Assembly: GCF_050948175.1 (NCBI RefSeq) | Contig: NC_135203.1 | Coordinates: forward strand, 4,650,001 to 4,714,000 | Direction of reading: 5' to 3' | DNA from: Xylocopa sonorina | Taxonomy: Eukaryota > Arthropoda > Insecta > Hymenoptera > Apidae | DNA: 64,000 nucleotides | Part shown: piece by piece, positions 1-12,573 of the stretch | Layout of the letters: each line of letters begins with the position of its first letter | Position numbering within the stretch: the stretch's first letter is position 1 | Notes under the pieces: model-generated | Seen by the model: only the letters and a program-made list of their open reading frames with translations | Told to the model about the DNA's origin: nothing | The model's database searches: none | Made by a program: the position numbers and the translations under genes

Positions 1-305
1 TGCTGCGAGCGGGCTGATAGTTTTATCGGGCAACTTCAAGGTTCTCGCCTTTGAGAAACTCTGAAAGTAACATTTTGTTTCTTCCCGATTATCTCACAGA
101 TATTTTTAAACCGGTAACTCATCAATTTATTCGTCACACCAGACGTTGTATTCTTTTGCTCTTGAGGCGAGTCAAGAGGCGAGGGTAGAACGCTGGATCC
201 CTCTTCCTCTCTAGAAACTATTTCGTATGCAGCTCTGTTTGTGTAACAGATCGAAATAAATGTGCAGAAAATAAGTTGCGTAATCGTGCGTTTTGGATAG
301 CAGCA

Positions 306-311
306 TTTATT
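306..311 (-). terminator. Poly(A) signal AATAAA of the small minus-strand gene
   Basis: TTTATT on the plus strand reads AATAAA on the minus strand, 33 bases after the exon 3 stop. Position and orientation fit the 3' end of that gene. Confidence 0.45.
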
Positions 312-343
312 TGATACGAGCTCGTCAGTGGTACAATTAATTC

Positions 344-642
344 TTAGAAGATGGCCATCGCCCAAAGTGGCGCGGCCGTTTTTTTGTGATGAATTTTCTG
401 TTTCATAATCGCCTGACCTACTCTGCTGATACTATCTTGGTATTCCGATCGCCAGGGAGGCAGCCGCGTTTCCTGTGATTCGTCTTCGATCGACTTCCTC
501 CTCTTCGTCTCCTTTTTATCTTTGTCACGTTCGTCCCGTTTAGCTATTCGCCGAGACGGAGTCGAGACTCGACAGTCTAATTCTTCTTCTCGTTGTTTCG
601 GGGCACAAGGTCCCGCGGCTATCTCCTCCATTTGTGCAGCTG
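344..642 (-). CDS. Exon 3 of the microtubule-inner-protein-like gene
   Basis: Starts after a TTTGCAG acceptor with two bases completing the codon opened by exon 2. It is very charged in the middle (KRDERDKDKKETKRRK) and ends with WRSEYQDSISRVGQAI and a basic tail. A minus-strand AATAAA follows 33 bases past the stop. Confidence 0.5.
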
Positions 643-1259
643 CTGCAAATCCAGGAATATTTACGAAATTCTTTAAAAATGAAAGAAACCAGCATATCTT
701 TCGAAGGAAATAAAATTTTGGAGCAGAGGTTTCATAGCAAAGTTAGATACTACGAGATTAATTCCAACATTTGAAGCTCTTTTCTAACAATCTCCAATGA
801 TTTACCCCTTTCAGAATAGTCCAACTGGTACGTCGTTTTCAATCGATCCTCGTCAACGCGTTTGATCACCTCGTCTATGGGGGTGCTCTGTAGAATTCCA
901 TACAGATTAGGATATTTCTCTTCCAACTGAAACCAGCGTCCCAACGTAGCAATTAAATTACCATCGGATCGTTAACCACTTACTTTTCTCATGTACGTGC
1001 TGGGTTGATCGAATCTGGTCGCTTCGGATTCTGGATGTGGTCCAGTCTTCGCGGGATACAGTTTCGGGTCGAGAAGTCGCCCCATGGGACCCGTGCGGCT
1101 CCAATCGTAGTCATCCCCACAACGTTCGAGAGGCTTTATTTCTCGCGGACGCTCGCGGCACCCGCAAGTGTCTTCTTTTCTTAGCGCATCTGCCGTATGC
1201 TTGATTCTAGTCGATGGCCACGTGTAATCTTTTTTATACGTTGTCAGAAACTGGTCCAT
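344..1259 (-). CDS. Three-exon gene for a 231-aa protein, candidate ciliary microtubule inner protein
   Basis: Three minus-strand segments join in phase: exon 1 1259-984 (from ATG, donor GTAAGT at 983-978), exon 2 926-806 (acceptor TTTCAG, donor GTAAAT at 805-800) and exon 3 642-344 (acceptor TTTGCAG, then the stop). Together they encode 231 aa. An AATAAA on the minus strand at 311-306 lies just past the stop. Visible motifs are TTYKKDYTWP near the N-terminus, TTYQLDYSE in exon 2 and WRSEYQDSISRVG near the C-terminus; a Lys/Arg/Glu-rich stretch precedes the last. Repeated short Tyr-rich motifs of the T-x-Y-x-x-D-Y kind are common in sperm and axonemal microtubule-associated proteins, so a role in cilia or sperm flagella is my inference; I do not recognise the exact family. 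If the exon 2 donor is not used, the frame runs on to a TAG at 750-752 and the protein would end near residue 150. Exon 1 is the firmest part and the exon 2/3 junction the least certain. Confidence 0.55.
806..926 (-). CDS. Exon 2 of the microtubule-inner-protein-like gene
   Basis: Bounded by a TTTCAG acceptor and a GTAAAT donor, phase 0 in and phase 1 out. It encodes LEEKYPNLYGIL and TTYQLDYSER. The donor is non-optimal; reading through gives a stop at 750-752 instead. Confidence 0.5.
984..1259 (-). CDS. Exon 1 of the microtubule-inner-protein-like gene
   Basis: Ninety-two codons from the ATG (minus strand, 1259-1257) to a perfect GTAAGT donor in phase 0. The segment carries the TTYKKDYTWP motif at residues 6-15, a Cys-rich CGCRERP stretch and a PMGRLLDP stretch. 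Confidence 0.6.
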
Positions 1260-3399
1260 GTTACGTTGTCTGTTTATTTCTAAGCGATGTCTTTTAATTC
1301 TTAGCGAGACGAGGGTGCGATGTGCGCGACGATTGGTTTTACTGTAGATTTCTCGTTGCGATACCTGGCATTTCTTTCGCTTTAATATTTCTGTTCAAGT
1401 GTTCCTTACTTGAAAAATTAATTTCGATGTCTTCTATTTATTCATTTTTTGTACTTCTTTAATACTAGAATTTATGTTATACCACAATTTATGATGCATA
1501 CATTTTTTACTGTACTGTCATTTTCTGCTGTTTACTTTTTGCAGGATTCATCTTGGTAATTAACTGGATACCAACGAATCAATGAAACTGTCCCAATGTA
1601 ATTTATGTTGTATACATTTCGCACCGATTTATCGTGTCATGTTTTTTTTATTTTCAGCATTCGTTATTTTGTAATGATATAATCTTGTACATTTTGTCTG
1701 GCGTTGACAGATTGGCGGTTCACGTGACGACCTGACGGAAATTTGCCGGTTAAGCGGCAGAATTCTGACAGTCGGACGGAAGATTGGCGACATTCAACCG
1801 TTTTCACGTCCCCTGGCCGTGTAACAGTTAGCGGGCGGAAAGTCGGAGTAATTCGCGCCAGTTCAAACAAATGGACGCGACGCTGCGGCGGCCGTACGAC
1901 TTCCGTTTGGAGAACAGTGGCGGTGCGTATGAATTTAAGTTGCAACGTCGGCTGTGCAAATAAACCTCGCTCAATAAATAGTCGTAGGCCGATACTATTC
2001 ACGCGTTTTACGTGCAATCGCAAAGAAAGATGCTACGTATTAACACAAGATGGCACCGTCCGTTTAAGATTATTGCCTTTGGCCTAGTGCCACTTTCAAT
2101 AGAACTTATCCATTTTCCAGGTCAATATTTCAGTCTGACGTAGCGGTTCGTGTAAAAAGGAAATGAAAAATATCGTCGAGAAAACTACCTTCGCGATATT
2201 CTTTTTTCCTCGCTTTTTCCAATTCCCTGTATACGCACGTGCGAATTAATTTATTATTTTTTCCATCTGCATTAGGATCCCTGCTTGTCCAAGTCGTTTC
2301 CCAAGGTGGACTATCCGCGGCGATATTTTTACGAAACTTCTATACAGGTTTCGTTATTTCGCACGTTAGAGCGAGCACTCGTTTCCGTTCTGCATGGCAT
2401 CAATCTTATTCTCACCCCTACTTTTTCCACGACGACTGGCCCGGGTCCAAGACCAACAGATAGTTCAATGTGGAGACTAGACATAGGCCACCGACTGCAA
2501 TCGACAGTACAACCGAAGTCGTGCACGCTTTATTTAGAGATACATCAATTCGAAAGTTCGGTCACTCCGCTTCCGGAATCCGCGACGTCTTCTCGGCCTC
2601 GGAGCCGGACGAATGGATGGATTTCATTCGAACTTCGCGTTCATTCCGTCTAGACAGTGACATACAACTTTCCTCATCAGGCTGGCTTAAGCTTCCCTTT
2701 GATCGTAGCCTTCGTATAAATTACTCTCGCAAGAGTTCAGATTCGAAGAATTAACATAAGATCGTTCGTTTGTAACTTCTTCATTCTAATGTAATTTTAG
2801 GCGAGAGACTATCCTCAAATATTGTCCACCGGTATATTTGATCTTAAAAAACGACGAGCAAATAAATTTCACGGATAGATTCGTCGATTGGAGGCCTCGA
2901 CGACGCGTCGAACGTATCCTCGGTTTCCGTTTCGTGAACCAGTGACGTCATCGAGCATTGATCGCTCGTACGATGAGAGAATAATGGGTGGAAACGAATC
3001 ATCTTTGTCGTCTTCGTTCATCTCTCTGGCAAAGCGTTCCCTCCTGTAGGAAGGAAAGCTCGGAAACGGACTGTACCGATGGTTGCTCTAAAGATATCGC
3101 TGCGTCCACGCTGCCAGGAATAGAACCGTGACGTCGTTGTTCGTCGACGAGCGAACACCAACTCTTCGGTTCGTCGTACACCGACAGTTTGCCAATGGGA
3201 TAGATACGCTTCGAGGTCGTATGCTACTCGGTAATTCTGATTTTCTCGCAGACACTTCCTCGTTTTCCGGCGATCGTGTGGCAGCTCGCACGATTTTTCT
3301 GATCGTCGAAGGTTCGATCGACCAGGGGACGGTTCTTATCGCGTCTCCAGCGAAACGAATCGTTGCCGTTTCAGGGCAACGTTGTGGCAGAGTACGTCA

Positions 3400-3720
3400 A
3401 ATTTTGGGGTTTACCCAAAGATCGCGATTTATGGATAGTTTGTATTTTATAGCCGTCGTATTTACAGTGAAACAGAATTTTCGTGCACCGCGGTAAAGTT
3501 GCGAAGAGGTGTGGCTGATCTTTTAAAGGTTGTAATTTACGAGTAGCTTGTATTTATAGCCTATCGTGTTTATATCAAAATAGAATTTTCCCGTTTTAGA
3601 ATAAAGTTATGGCCAAGTAAGCCTAGTCTCTCAAGGGTTGCAATTTATAGACAGCCTGTATTTATAGCAAAGTAGAACCATCTCCCCTTACGATAAAGTT
3701 GCGAGGGAATATTTAAAGGA
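3400..3720. repeat. Diverged tandem repeat, about three units of ~108 bp
   Basis: The phrases GTTTGTATTTTATAGCC (about 3437), GCTTGTATTTATAGCC (about 3546) and GCCTGTATTTATAGC (about 3655) recur at nearly equal spacing. Each is followed some 40-65 bases later by a TAAAGTT element (GGTAAAGTTGCGA, AATAAAGTTATGG, GATAAAGTTGCGA). Unit boundaries are approximate because the copies have drifted. Confidence 0.6.
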
Positions 3721-3992
3721 GACAGAGAATTTTTGGAAACCTACATCGGCTCGTTTAAAAAAGAATCGATTGGCATACCAAAATAATTATCGCGTAATAA
3801 AAGACAACCGTTGCCAGGCAACAAAGAATGCTCCGTCCGCGCGAAATAAAAGCTTTCGCGGCGGAGTAGAGTTTTTTCTAAAACGGAAGCGTGATCAAAT
3901 CCGCGAGGCGGTGAGGAACGGTGACAATAATTTATCGCCGAACTGTGCTCCTTGCTTTTCCCAGTTGCATGCTCTCGAAAAGAGAAACTCGC

Positions 3993-4005
3993 GGGGGGGG
4001 GGGGG
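3993..4005. repeat. Poly-G run (13 G)
   Basis: Uninterrupted G tract followed by AGCGGGAGGGGAGG. Such runs are length-variable and a common place for assembly error. Confidence 0.9.
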
Positions 4006-4740
4006 AGCGGGAGGGGAGGAAAAATAACAGGGGGATGACACCGGCGCGTACACAGGGCCGATAAAAATCGTTGACAAGAGCCGCAACCGTAAATTTCTTT
4101 GGGGAAAGAATTATTGCTGCCGGATAAAGACTGGGCAACAACGACGATCTGACCAAAACCGTGCACGTGGAGGGACACGAACCTGCGGGGAAACGCGCCG
4201 TTACTCTGACATTAAGTTACCCGGCGTTCGACTCCTCGTTTTTCCAAGTTCTGCGTTCTTGAGTGCGTGTGACTCAACCAAGGGGAAAAAAGAGCCGATG
4301 GACCGGCATGGTGTGTGCCGTCTGACGAAAGAACACGCTGACAAAGGAACTGCAGCAGCATGTTGCAAATTAATCCGTGTATTATTTTCTTGTTAGTCAG
4401 AGGGGTTTTTAACCCCGAAACATCGCGCCGCATCGGATTTTTCGTCCCCTGCGAAAGCAATTAGGGAAACAAACAGCCGCGCGATACGAATATAGCCTGC
4501 GGTTATTACATTCTTTTATGATTTCGTATCCGTTCTGTTTCCATAACGCTAACTATACATTGTCTTCTGGACCGATCCTCTCGAATGAATTATTAATCGT
4601 TTCGAACCTGTTGTTAATAAAGCAGTTTATAAAAATCGATTCAGAGATTTATCGAAGCGATTCGTTCATTAGATTAACTCTAGAACACAAACGTTCCTCA
4701 ATATTCCTGTAACATAAACGTCCATAAAATTTACGACTTT

Positions 4741-4772
4741 CTCCCGCTCTCTCTCTCTCTCTCTCCCTCTCT
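4741..4772. repeat. (CT)n microsatellite
   Basis: An imperfect CT dinucleotide array with one interruption (CTCCCTCTCT). Confidence 0.9.
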
Positions 4773-7700
4773 ACAGCTTTTTTATGATAACTTAGATAAA
4801 TAAATCAAGCCTACGTTCTGGTTTATGTCAGCAAAACTATTCATAAATTATGTTTGTTACAACAATAATAATGATAATAATAAATTGTCTTTACTGTGAT
4901 AATTTAATGACGAAATGGGCGAGATTCAGATTACTGTTCTCACCTGTTTAAACGCATAGATTTTGTTATACTCTATGTTACTTATGTATTGTCGTAGGAT
5001 TCATCAGTCGAAAAAGTGACGAACCTTTATGCTCTCCAGCTAAATGGAAGGTTAATTTACTTACATAACAGTATCGTATTTATATCGCGAGCGAAAGGGG
5101 ATGATTCACAGTGGATCGGCGGGAAATCGTGGTAGGCCAGGAGGGCCGTATTCCAAGTATGAGGGCATCGTTAATCAGACGTGACGCATCTTCCAGAAAT
5201 CCGTGCAATTGGAAAACTAAAATCGTATAGGAACAAGACGGATAGCGGTCTGGCCTACTGTCGCCTACTCATCACTCGAGCAGGAAGCAGACGAACTCCA
5301 TCGAAATAGCTGCGAACCCATTAGCATTCATTATCACTAAATTCAAACCTCCTACAAAACCCCTTTTACGCTTACACATTACGAAATCTGGAAAAGGGAT
5401 TTTTATCTCTCGACTGAAAAGAGTACTTCGATACGCGACACCCCTAATTATTCCTACAGAAATCCAGCTAAAAGTTCAGGAATCACAAGAGACACTTATG
5501 CGCTGTGCAATTGTTTCCAGTTCAAGAAGTTCACGTAGAATGTAATAAAAACTAGGTACCCGTCCTCATCTACGATGGGACCAGAATTTTTCTGGTCCTT
5601 TTCAGATATTCTCGCGAGGGTGCTCCATCATCTCGCGTCAGAGGGTCGATCGAAGATTTCCGCGCTCGTGCTCGCGCTCCACAAAGACAAATTGCGCGGG
5701 CCAGGCGTTAAATTAAAAATCATTCGCGTTTTACGGCGTGACAACCGCGACGCGGAGGAACCGACGTGTCTCATTAAATTTATAACGGCGTTCACATTCC
5801 CGCCCGGCGACGTAGCACCCAATTAAACGTTTGATATAGGGTGGTCCCCCCCTCTTCTCGCCTCTTTCCTCCCCCGTGTTTTGACTTTCGACCGCGCGCC
5901 ACACCCGCTACCGGCAAAAATAATCCTTGTTCGAAGGGGATTCGCCGGAGAAGGGAATTCGCGGCGATGTTTCGCGGAACGCGACCGCGACGCGTTCTCT
6001 CCCGCCTGTACAAAGCGCGAAAATTACGGGCAAGAGGTAAACCTGCCTGCGAAGGCCGCCCTTTTTCTTCGGCCATCTTAACGACGTCGTTTATGCGTCC
6101 CCTGCTCCTTTGATAGTTTTATCACTGGCGGGAATTAGACGCTTTATTCGCGAGCCTTACTTATTCCGCTAATTCGTTTTCGTAACGTCCCGCGGATAAA
6201 TGTTGGTGATTGTTTTAACGGGTGGAGAATTGTGTGCTCGACCGCGGTTGGATTTTGCTAACCGCTCTCTTGAATGAACCGTGGTTCTGTTTGGACAAAT
6301 CCGTCTTGGGACGGTGTTTTACGATATTCCCCTGCCTTCCTTTTTAATTTGTGACCGAGTCGTTTCTTAATTGAACACGTTCGTCGCTGTGGCGTGGAAA
6401 GATCTTAAAGGAGGATGGATTTTACTTTGGATTAGTTGGAGATCTATTTTAATGACGCGTACAACGCGTTACGTGGTCTCGCATAATCATTGAGCTATCG
6501 AGGGGAATTAGATCTTTCATATTGTTGCGAGTCGCGGTACGGCAAATCATAGTGTTTAGAAAACACGGATGTATTTCAGGACGTTCGAGCGAAATTGAGC
6601 TTAAGCGGTGGCATTAGCATTACCGTTAATGTATTCTGACCGTTTTCCCTCTCGCGCGTTTCGTACACGGTTCGCCGAGACGAATCGTCGCTATTATTGT
6701 TATATAGGGCGAGAATTACGCTTGTTTGTCCCAGTAAACCGTTTACACCGGTGTTCGCGAATTTGTCGGCGGATTTAAAGGCGACAACCGCTTAATTCAG
6801 TTGATTTAGAGGGGACACAAGTTCTGTATGGAATCGAGGATGTCGCGATCCGATGCACGAGATTTTGGCATAAAGTGCCGGCGGATCAGCGAGGGCCTTT
6901 TTACTGGACGTAAAGTGACTGCCTCGTATCGTTACTGGCGATCGTACCGTCAAATTAATTCGCCGAGGCTTCTGTTCTTCGACCCTGTTTCTTTCGTGTT
7001 TTTAGTGCCACGCCGCAGACCCTCGCAGATGCACGCACGTAAACGTCAGCTTCTTAAACGTTTCACTCCCCCTCGTTTCAATTAATAACTCTGAACGCGC
7101 ACTTTTCCGTCCGTTAATGAAAAGTCGCATTACAAAGCCGAGAAACGCTATCGCGTGCTTTTCTAGAATGTTACGCGGTCTTTGCAATCTTTTTTTTATG
7201 AACAAACATTTTCGAACACGAATCGGAAACCTGTACGAAAGTCAAAGAGCATTCAGTTCGCTCGAGGAATGTTTTTTCCCCAGCTAGCATTAAGCTAGAT
7301 TATACCACTTGTTCGATCATCTTTGTAGAAAGCGCTGCTAGATATTCGAGGCACGTACTGACCTTATTGAGGCAACGAACTGAAATGATTCTTAGAACAT
7401 TATGAAAGTGTTGATGAACGATCGTCAAGATCGCGCCAGTGATACGACGGTTTGATTGTACATAAAGAATCACTAAAACCGAGCAGATTACACGCGAACG
7501 TTCCCCTCGATCGTTTAGTTCGGTAGCTTATTAAATATAAACCACTTGGGACACTGTATCAAACGTGGCTCGGACCTCGAATTCATTTTTCTTGCCTCGT
7601 CGAACTAGTTCCCGGAATCTGCTCGATCACTTCCAAAAATATTCGCGAAGACTTCTCCTTAGTAATCTACACCAAAGGTGTCCATTTTCCAGAACGATTC

Positions 7701-10299
7701 CCGGTTTTCGCGTCTCTGCTTGGAACGTTCGCCGTTTCACGAAATCGTCCTCGAGAGTCGTCGTGTTTCCTGCGACCAGCGGACTGATTCAGATCCTTTG
7801 TTCGAGGAAGCTTTCGCAGAGCCGCGGAGACACCGTGTAGGCCGGTTCAAAATCCCAGGAACACGGGTCCGGTGGACTGTGTCGCATTTTTGGATTTCGA
7901 GGAACCCGCGAGCTCCAGCATAGTCACGGCGCGGCTAATAGCTTCCTCTCGAAAACGCGCTGGCCCACCTTCGGTGAACGAGCACGTCCGAGGAATAATA
8001 AACTCTCGCGGAATCAGGGTTATTGTCCCAACTTGTCGCGTGGACAGCGATCAAAGTCAGGCGGGCGCAAGAAGAGCCCCGGTTGAGGCAGGCGGGGGAT
8101 CGATCCTCGAACTCGGCTCGCTTCCACGGAGCTGATCGGTTAAACACCGCGTTTCGTTAGGGTTCTTAATTTTAGAGCGGGATTCCGGGAATTTGAAAGT
8201 CCACGAAGAAATAACCGAAGCCAATTTATCTTCTTTAAACAGCGAGCATAACGAGAATATAAAATCTAAGTATATACGTTTGTTAAATTTCTCTTCGCGT
8301 TAACTATAAAGCTCTGTTGTTATTTGCGACGCTGTTCGAACGCGTTGATCACTGCGTCAGTCATGTACAACTGACGTCATCAGGTTCTTGTACAAAGTAT
8401 ATAAATTTCGATCTAATTAATTAACCAGTAGCAACAGATTTCCGTGGTGATCGTAGGGGTGGTTTGAACGAGAGCTCGACGCTCCCGCGCTTTCTTCAGT
8501 CGTTCACTGCGCGTTCACCGCGCGGAGTGGCGCGATTTTTCAATTTAATTAGGCGTGCGTCTGTCGACAAATCGAGCGGGATCGCGTTACAAAGTACGTA
8601 TCTGCCAAGATCCTCGTCAACAACCTGCTAAGTCACCGCGTCGATGCGCGTCGATTAGCGGAGCCAGTGGCCTGCGCGCGTTCAAAAGGTGGCGCGCGTT
8701 TTTCTCGACCGCGAAAGAAAAAAAAAAACGCGTATGAACGCGGCCGGTTTCGTTATTTATACAGTCGTGACATTCTCCGATTCGATCCGTCTCGCATTCG
8801 CCGACCAGTTGACGCTTCGCGAGTGTTATGCCGCGCGCAACGCCTGCCAAGAAAGCCCGCCTAACCGTGGCTGCCAGAGTTTACACGAGAGATAACGCGC
8901 GTCGTACCAACGGGTCGCTCGCTTATAGAACACTATTTCTATATTCCCATTATAATTAGACTCCCTCTAAATATGGACGTTTAAATGCGAGTACGCCGCA
9001 TTTAACGGCGGTATTCGCGTGGCGAGTGAAATTCACTCGTTAACGCTGGTCGTTAGGCGACTGAACTTGATCGTGATGGATAGGCTCGGGTATTGCTGTT
9101 TTACACCGTCCCACTAACTGATGCTCGATGGTATTCCGTCTGATACGTCCTCTGGCCCGTGTAAAACGGTTCGGGCACGGTGCGCACACCAGTTGAACGG
9201 GGCATTCGTGTTCTTGGAATTTATGACATCGTTCGATAGCATGTTTTCCACTGCAACGCCAAGTTGAAAGCTCGATACATCTTAATTGACCAGATAGCGA
9301 AGACGGATAACTGTTCGGAATGATATATGAATATTTCACTGTCTTTTATTATTAATAACTGGCGTCTACCTGAAAGGTAGAGAACGTATGTGAAATGTCT
9401 TCTTGAACCGTTGCAAAGTTTTGTGGGTGGAGAATTGATTGGTTCGAGTGATTATCTGTTTCGCGAAGATTGGACTTTGATTGCGTTCTCGTTAACAATA
9501 ATATTGACGTAAGGAATTGTATTATCGGGAATTGAAAAGGATAATTCTGAACTTTCAAAGGAAAGTCTCAGCTTCCTAGTAGCGTCTGTTCTTCCTGGTA
9601 GCAAGGGATCGCGAAACCGAACATCACTCGCAATTTGTAGAATCACGCGGCCATCGTTGACTTGACAATCATCACGTTTCGTCGCGTGAATTTGAGGCCT
9701 GCCAAGAATCCCGATGACACGGTATCGGTACGAGCTTCGACCAGTGACTCGTTACAGTACAACAAGTGGGTCATTATTTTTATTTCCGATCGACTACCGC
9801 TTTGGTCAAAAACAATGGCTATAAAACGCTCGATAAACAATCGCGTAGATACCGCTTGTTATTTCACAAGTAGCTCGAACGCAAAACAGTCGTGCATCAT
9901 TCATTCTCCTTGCATTAGAATCAGAATCCCCCTTCGCGGATCGCGTCTGAGTTATGAAATTCCACTGCGAACCGGCTAACTTGCCAATGAAAATAAAAAG
10001 GGGAACGGAGTGTGAATCACGCTAGCCCTATTCGTCTATCACCTGATTTACGGCTATACGTACATTAGAACTTCCGTTACCAGGAAAACGCTTAATCATC
10101 TCTATTACGCATAACATCGTCCATTGTGTAATGGCATAACATCGCAGACGCACGCGTACACAAACGAAACAGAATTAAAATCCGCAAAGAAGATAACGCG
10201 ACAACACTCTCTTATCCCTGTACATGCGATTGTACGTAGTGTAGCTTCTGTTCGCGAAACTCGATCGTCTTCCACGTAGGAAACCCTCCCCCCGTTTAC

Positions 10300-11150
10300 A
10301 CGTCACCCTTTCCTCGCTAGGTGGAACAAGAAGAGGTTCCAGCTAGCGGGCCAGGGGGAAGCTCGTTCCATGGAAGCGGCGGGGCAACCCTCGGGTTGAC
10401 ACTTGCCCGCGGGTTGCCAAGAAGCCCCGATTACACGGTACCACGGCACGGACGGCGTTTACAACGAGCGTGCCGCAGGACGGTCGCTCGGGTTGGAAGG
10501 ACAGCGGTTTTAAAATAAGCTCACGAGAGTCCCAGCGCTCTGCCAATGCCTATCGGTCCAACCTAACCAGTTCGTCGCGCGCTCTCCCTTTCAGCAGTCG
10601 TTGATCGTGCACCGTCCTCGCAGCAACTGTCGTGACCGTCGTAGCCGTGGCCAACCAGTTGTGCCGTAGCCGTCGCCGTGGTACTCGCGTCGCGTCCTCT
10701 TTCGCCAACTGTGCGTGCTGGCCCGTGCAGGAGATCAGGACGCATTAGCCGAGCGTCGCTCGTACGCGGTGGACACGTTAGTTGGTCGCGCGGTAACCAT
10801 CGGTGTCGTTGCGGTCTCCCGCCATCGTCGCTCGTTCTCCGCGGCGCGTACGAACGCGCGCCAGCTTGATAGAGACGCGAGAGAGTCGGAGTTATGTGAA
10901 CGCGCGACACGGTTCAAGGGTTGAACTCGTTTTCGCGCGTGTGTTCGTGCGCCAGGTGACACGTGGTGCCGGTCCGTGTCACAGCGGCTGTGTGCCCGTC
11001 GCCAACTCCACGCCACGGGTTCCACGCGGATGATTTATTATAGAGTTCACGGGTACGCGGGTGTGACACCGGGTTAGTCGCGTTTGACAGCGCGTCGCGT
11101 TACCGCGGGGCCGCCCTGTGCTCGCTGTGCGTGCGATATTCGGTTACCGT
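10300..11150. promoter_or_regulatory. CpG-rich island, possible promoter or 5' UTR region
   Basis: This stretch is much richer in G+C and CpG than the flanking AT-rich DNA, with frames open on both strands as expected of GC-rich noncoding sequence. It lies about 1.5 kb upstream of the coding-like exon at 12.5-12.9 kb on the plus strand and could hold its promoter or a noncoding first exon. No core promoter element was identified with confidence, so the regulatory reading is inference from composition and position. Confidence 0.3.
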
Positions 11151-12573
11151 CGAGAACGTGATTTCCTTGAAAGGATACTCCCGTGTCAGCTGTGGAGGCA
11201 CGCGTGCATGGGACACGAGAGTCGTGTCAAAATACGAGGTAATCAACGTTTCAGAGTAGATCGAGAGGATACGAATCGTTGGGAGATCGGTATCCAGCGA
11301 GCGGATGTAGGATTACGAGATTTGATATCACGCGAGGTGTTCGCGATTGGCTGGTACGATTGTTTCGACAATTAGCTTGCGTAGATCGAAGAAAAACTAC
11401 TCGCATTGGTAATTATCTGTCAGGAGGAAGTGATTTGCCGTCACGCAAAGTGTTTCAGACGGAGTGTACGATGTCTGTTGTTTCTATAAGTAATTTCCTT
11501 AGAGGAAAGGAGACTGGTAGTGGCAATTAAAGTCCTCTAAGAACTGGTCTCACTGGTCGGGTGCTTGGTATCGTTTTCTTACGCCGTTTAACGACACTTC
11601 GAATAGTTGTTTTAGAAGACAATGCTCGGAGCGCAGCGGGTAAAAGAGAAAAGGAAACGAGACAGGAGAAATCGGTTCCTCGCGAGCGCGATGTTTTATC
11701 CGTGTAACGATGTACGTATATATTTTAATGCGGAATGATATTGGAGCGATGCGAGTTTGTACACAAAGGCACGGCTGGTACAAATGGGCGATCAAAGGGG
11801 CAATGTTTCCAGTAGCACTTCATTAAACCGCGCAAGCGTGTTTTTGTTGAAACGTTTCCCTCCGCGTCTCCTTTGTTCGACGATGATGCTTGTTATATCG
11901 ACTCGCATCAGCCACCAAGATTCCCGCGTATTCTCCTATTCTCTTTTCGCTTCTTCATTTTACGTGGACGACGGGAAGAGCCGAAACGAGCATCGACGAT
12001 TTCCCGTACGTGCATGGCTTTAAACGACCCGGGGATCGTTAGCGCGTGCTACCAGCCTTGATCAGCTTCACGGAACACGTCGCAACGTGTGTTCGCCAGT
12101 TTGTATATTGTTCTATTCTCGCTGTGCTCCCGGTCTACGCGCGCTCCTTTACGACTCTCGTACACTCCGCCTTTTATAAACTCGAACAACTTTTATCCCC
12201 TGGCCATTTCTTTTTTTTTTATCGGGCGTCTTCGAGCTTTCGATACGCGAAAATTCGCCTGGCGGTGATAAAATTTATTAACCATCGAAATAGATCGAAT
12301 TCGACACCGTCTGGTTAATAACGTTCAGCGATCGAAAGTTGTATAAATTGCACGCGGAGGGAGTATCGCGTTGCACCGCGTGCCTGACCACAAATATTTG
12401 AATTACAGGAAACGGTGGTGAACGATAGCCATTAAAAAGAGAGGGAGAGACAGGCGGAACGGGAAAAAAAAAGGGCGAACCCTCGGTCGAGAAAGCGACG
12501 ATCGCGAGCCGAGGGACGGTGAACGCGTGCTCGACGCGTTCGTTTAAGCCGCTCACGAGACAAGTGTATCTAT

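Larger units (their letters stand above)
1260..12522. other. Intergenic region without a recognised gene
   Basis: Open frames here are mostly short, overlap on both strands, and lack convincing splice partners or recognisable domains. The region holds diverged tandem repeats (3.4-3.7 kb), a poly-G run, a (CT)n tract, perfect CRE palindromes TGACGTCA at 2943-2950 and 8372-8379, and a CpG-rich island at 10.3-11.1 kb. Small noncoding RNAs or short exons cannot be excluded by eye. Confidence 0.4.

Noticed and set aside
1664..2087. Overlapping open frames on both strands
   Set aside because: Mutually overlapping, no domain, no splice support; consistent with a CpG-rich noncoding patch.
3128..3496. 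Plus-strand 122-codon open frame with a protein-like composition
   Set aside because: No ATG at its beginning, no recognised domain, no clear splice partners, and its end runs into the diverged tandem repeat.
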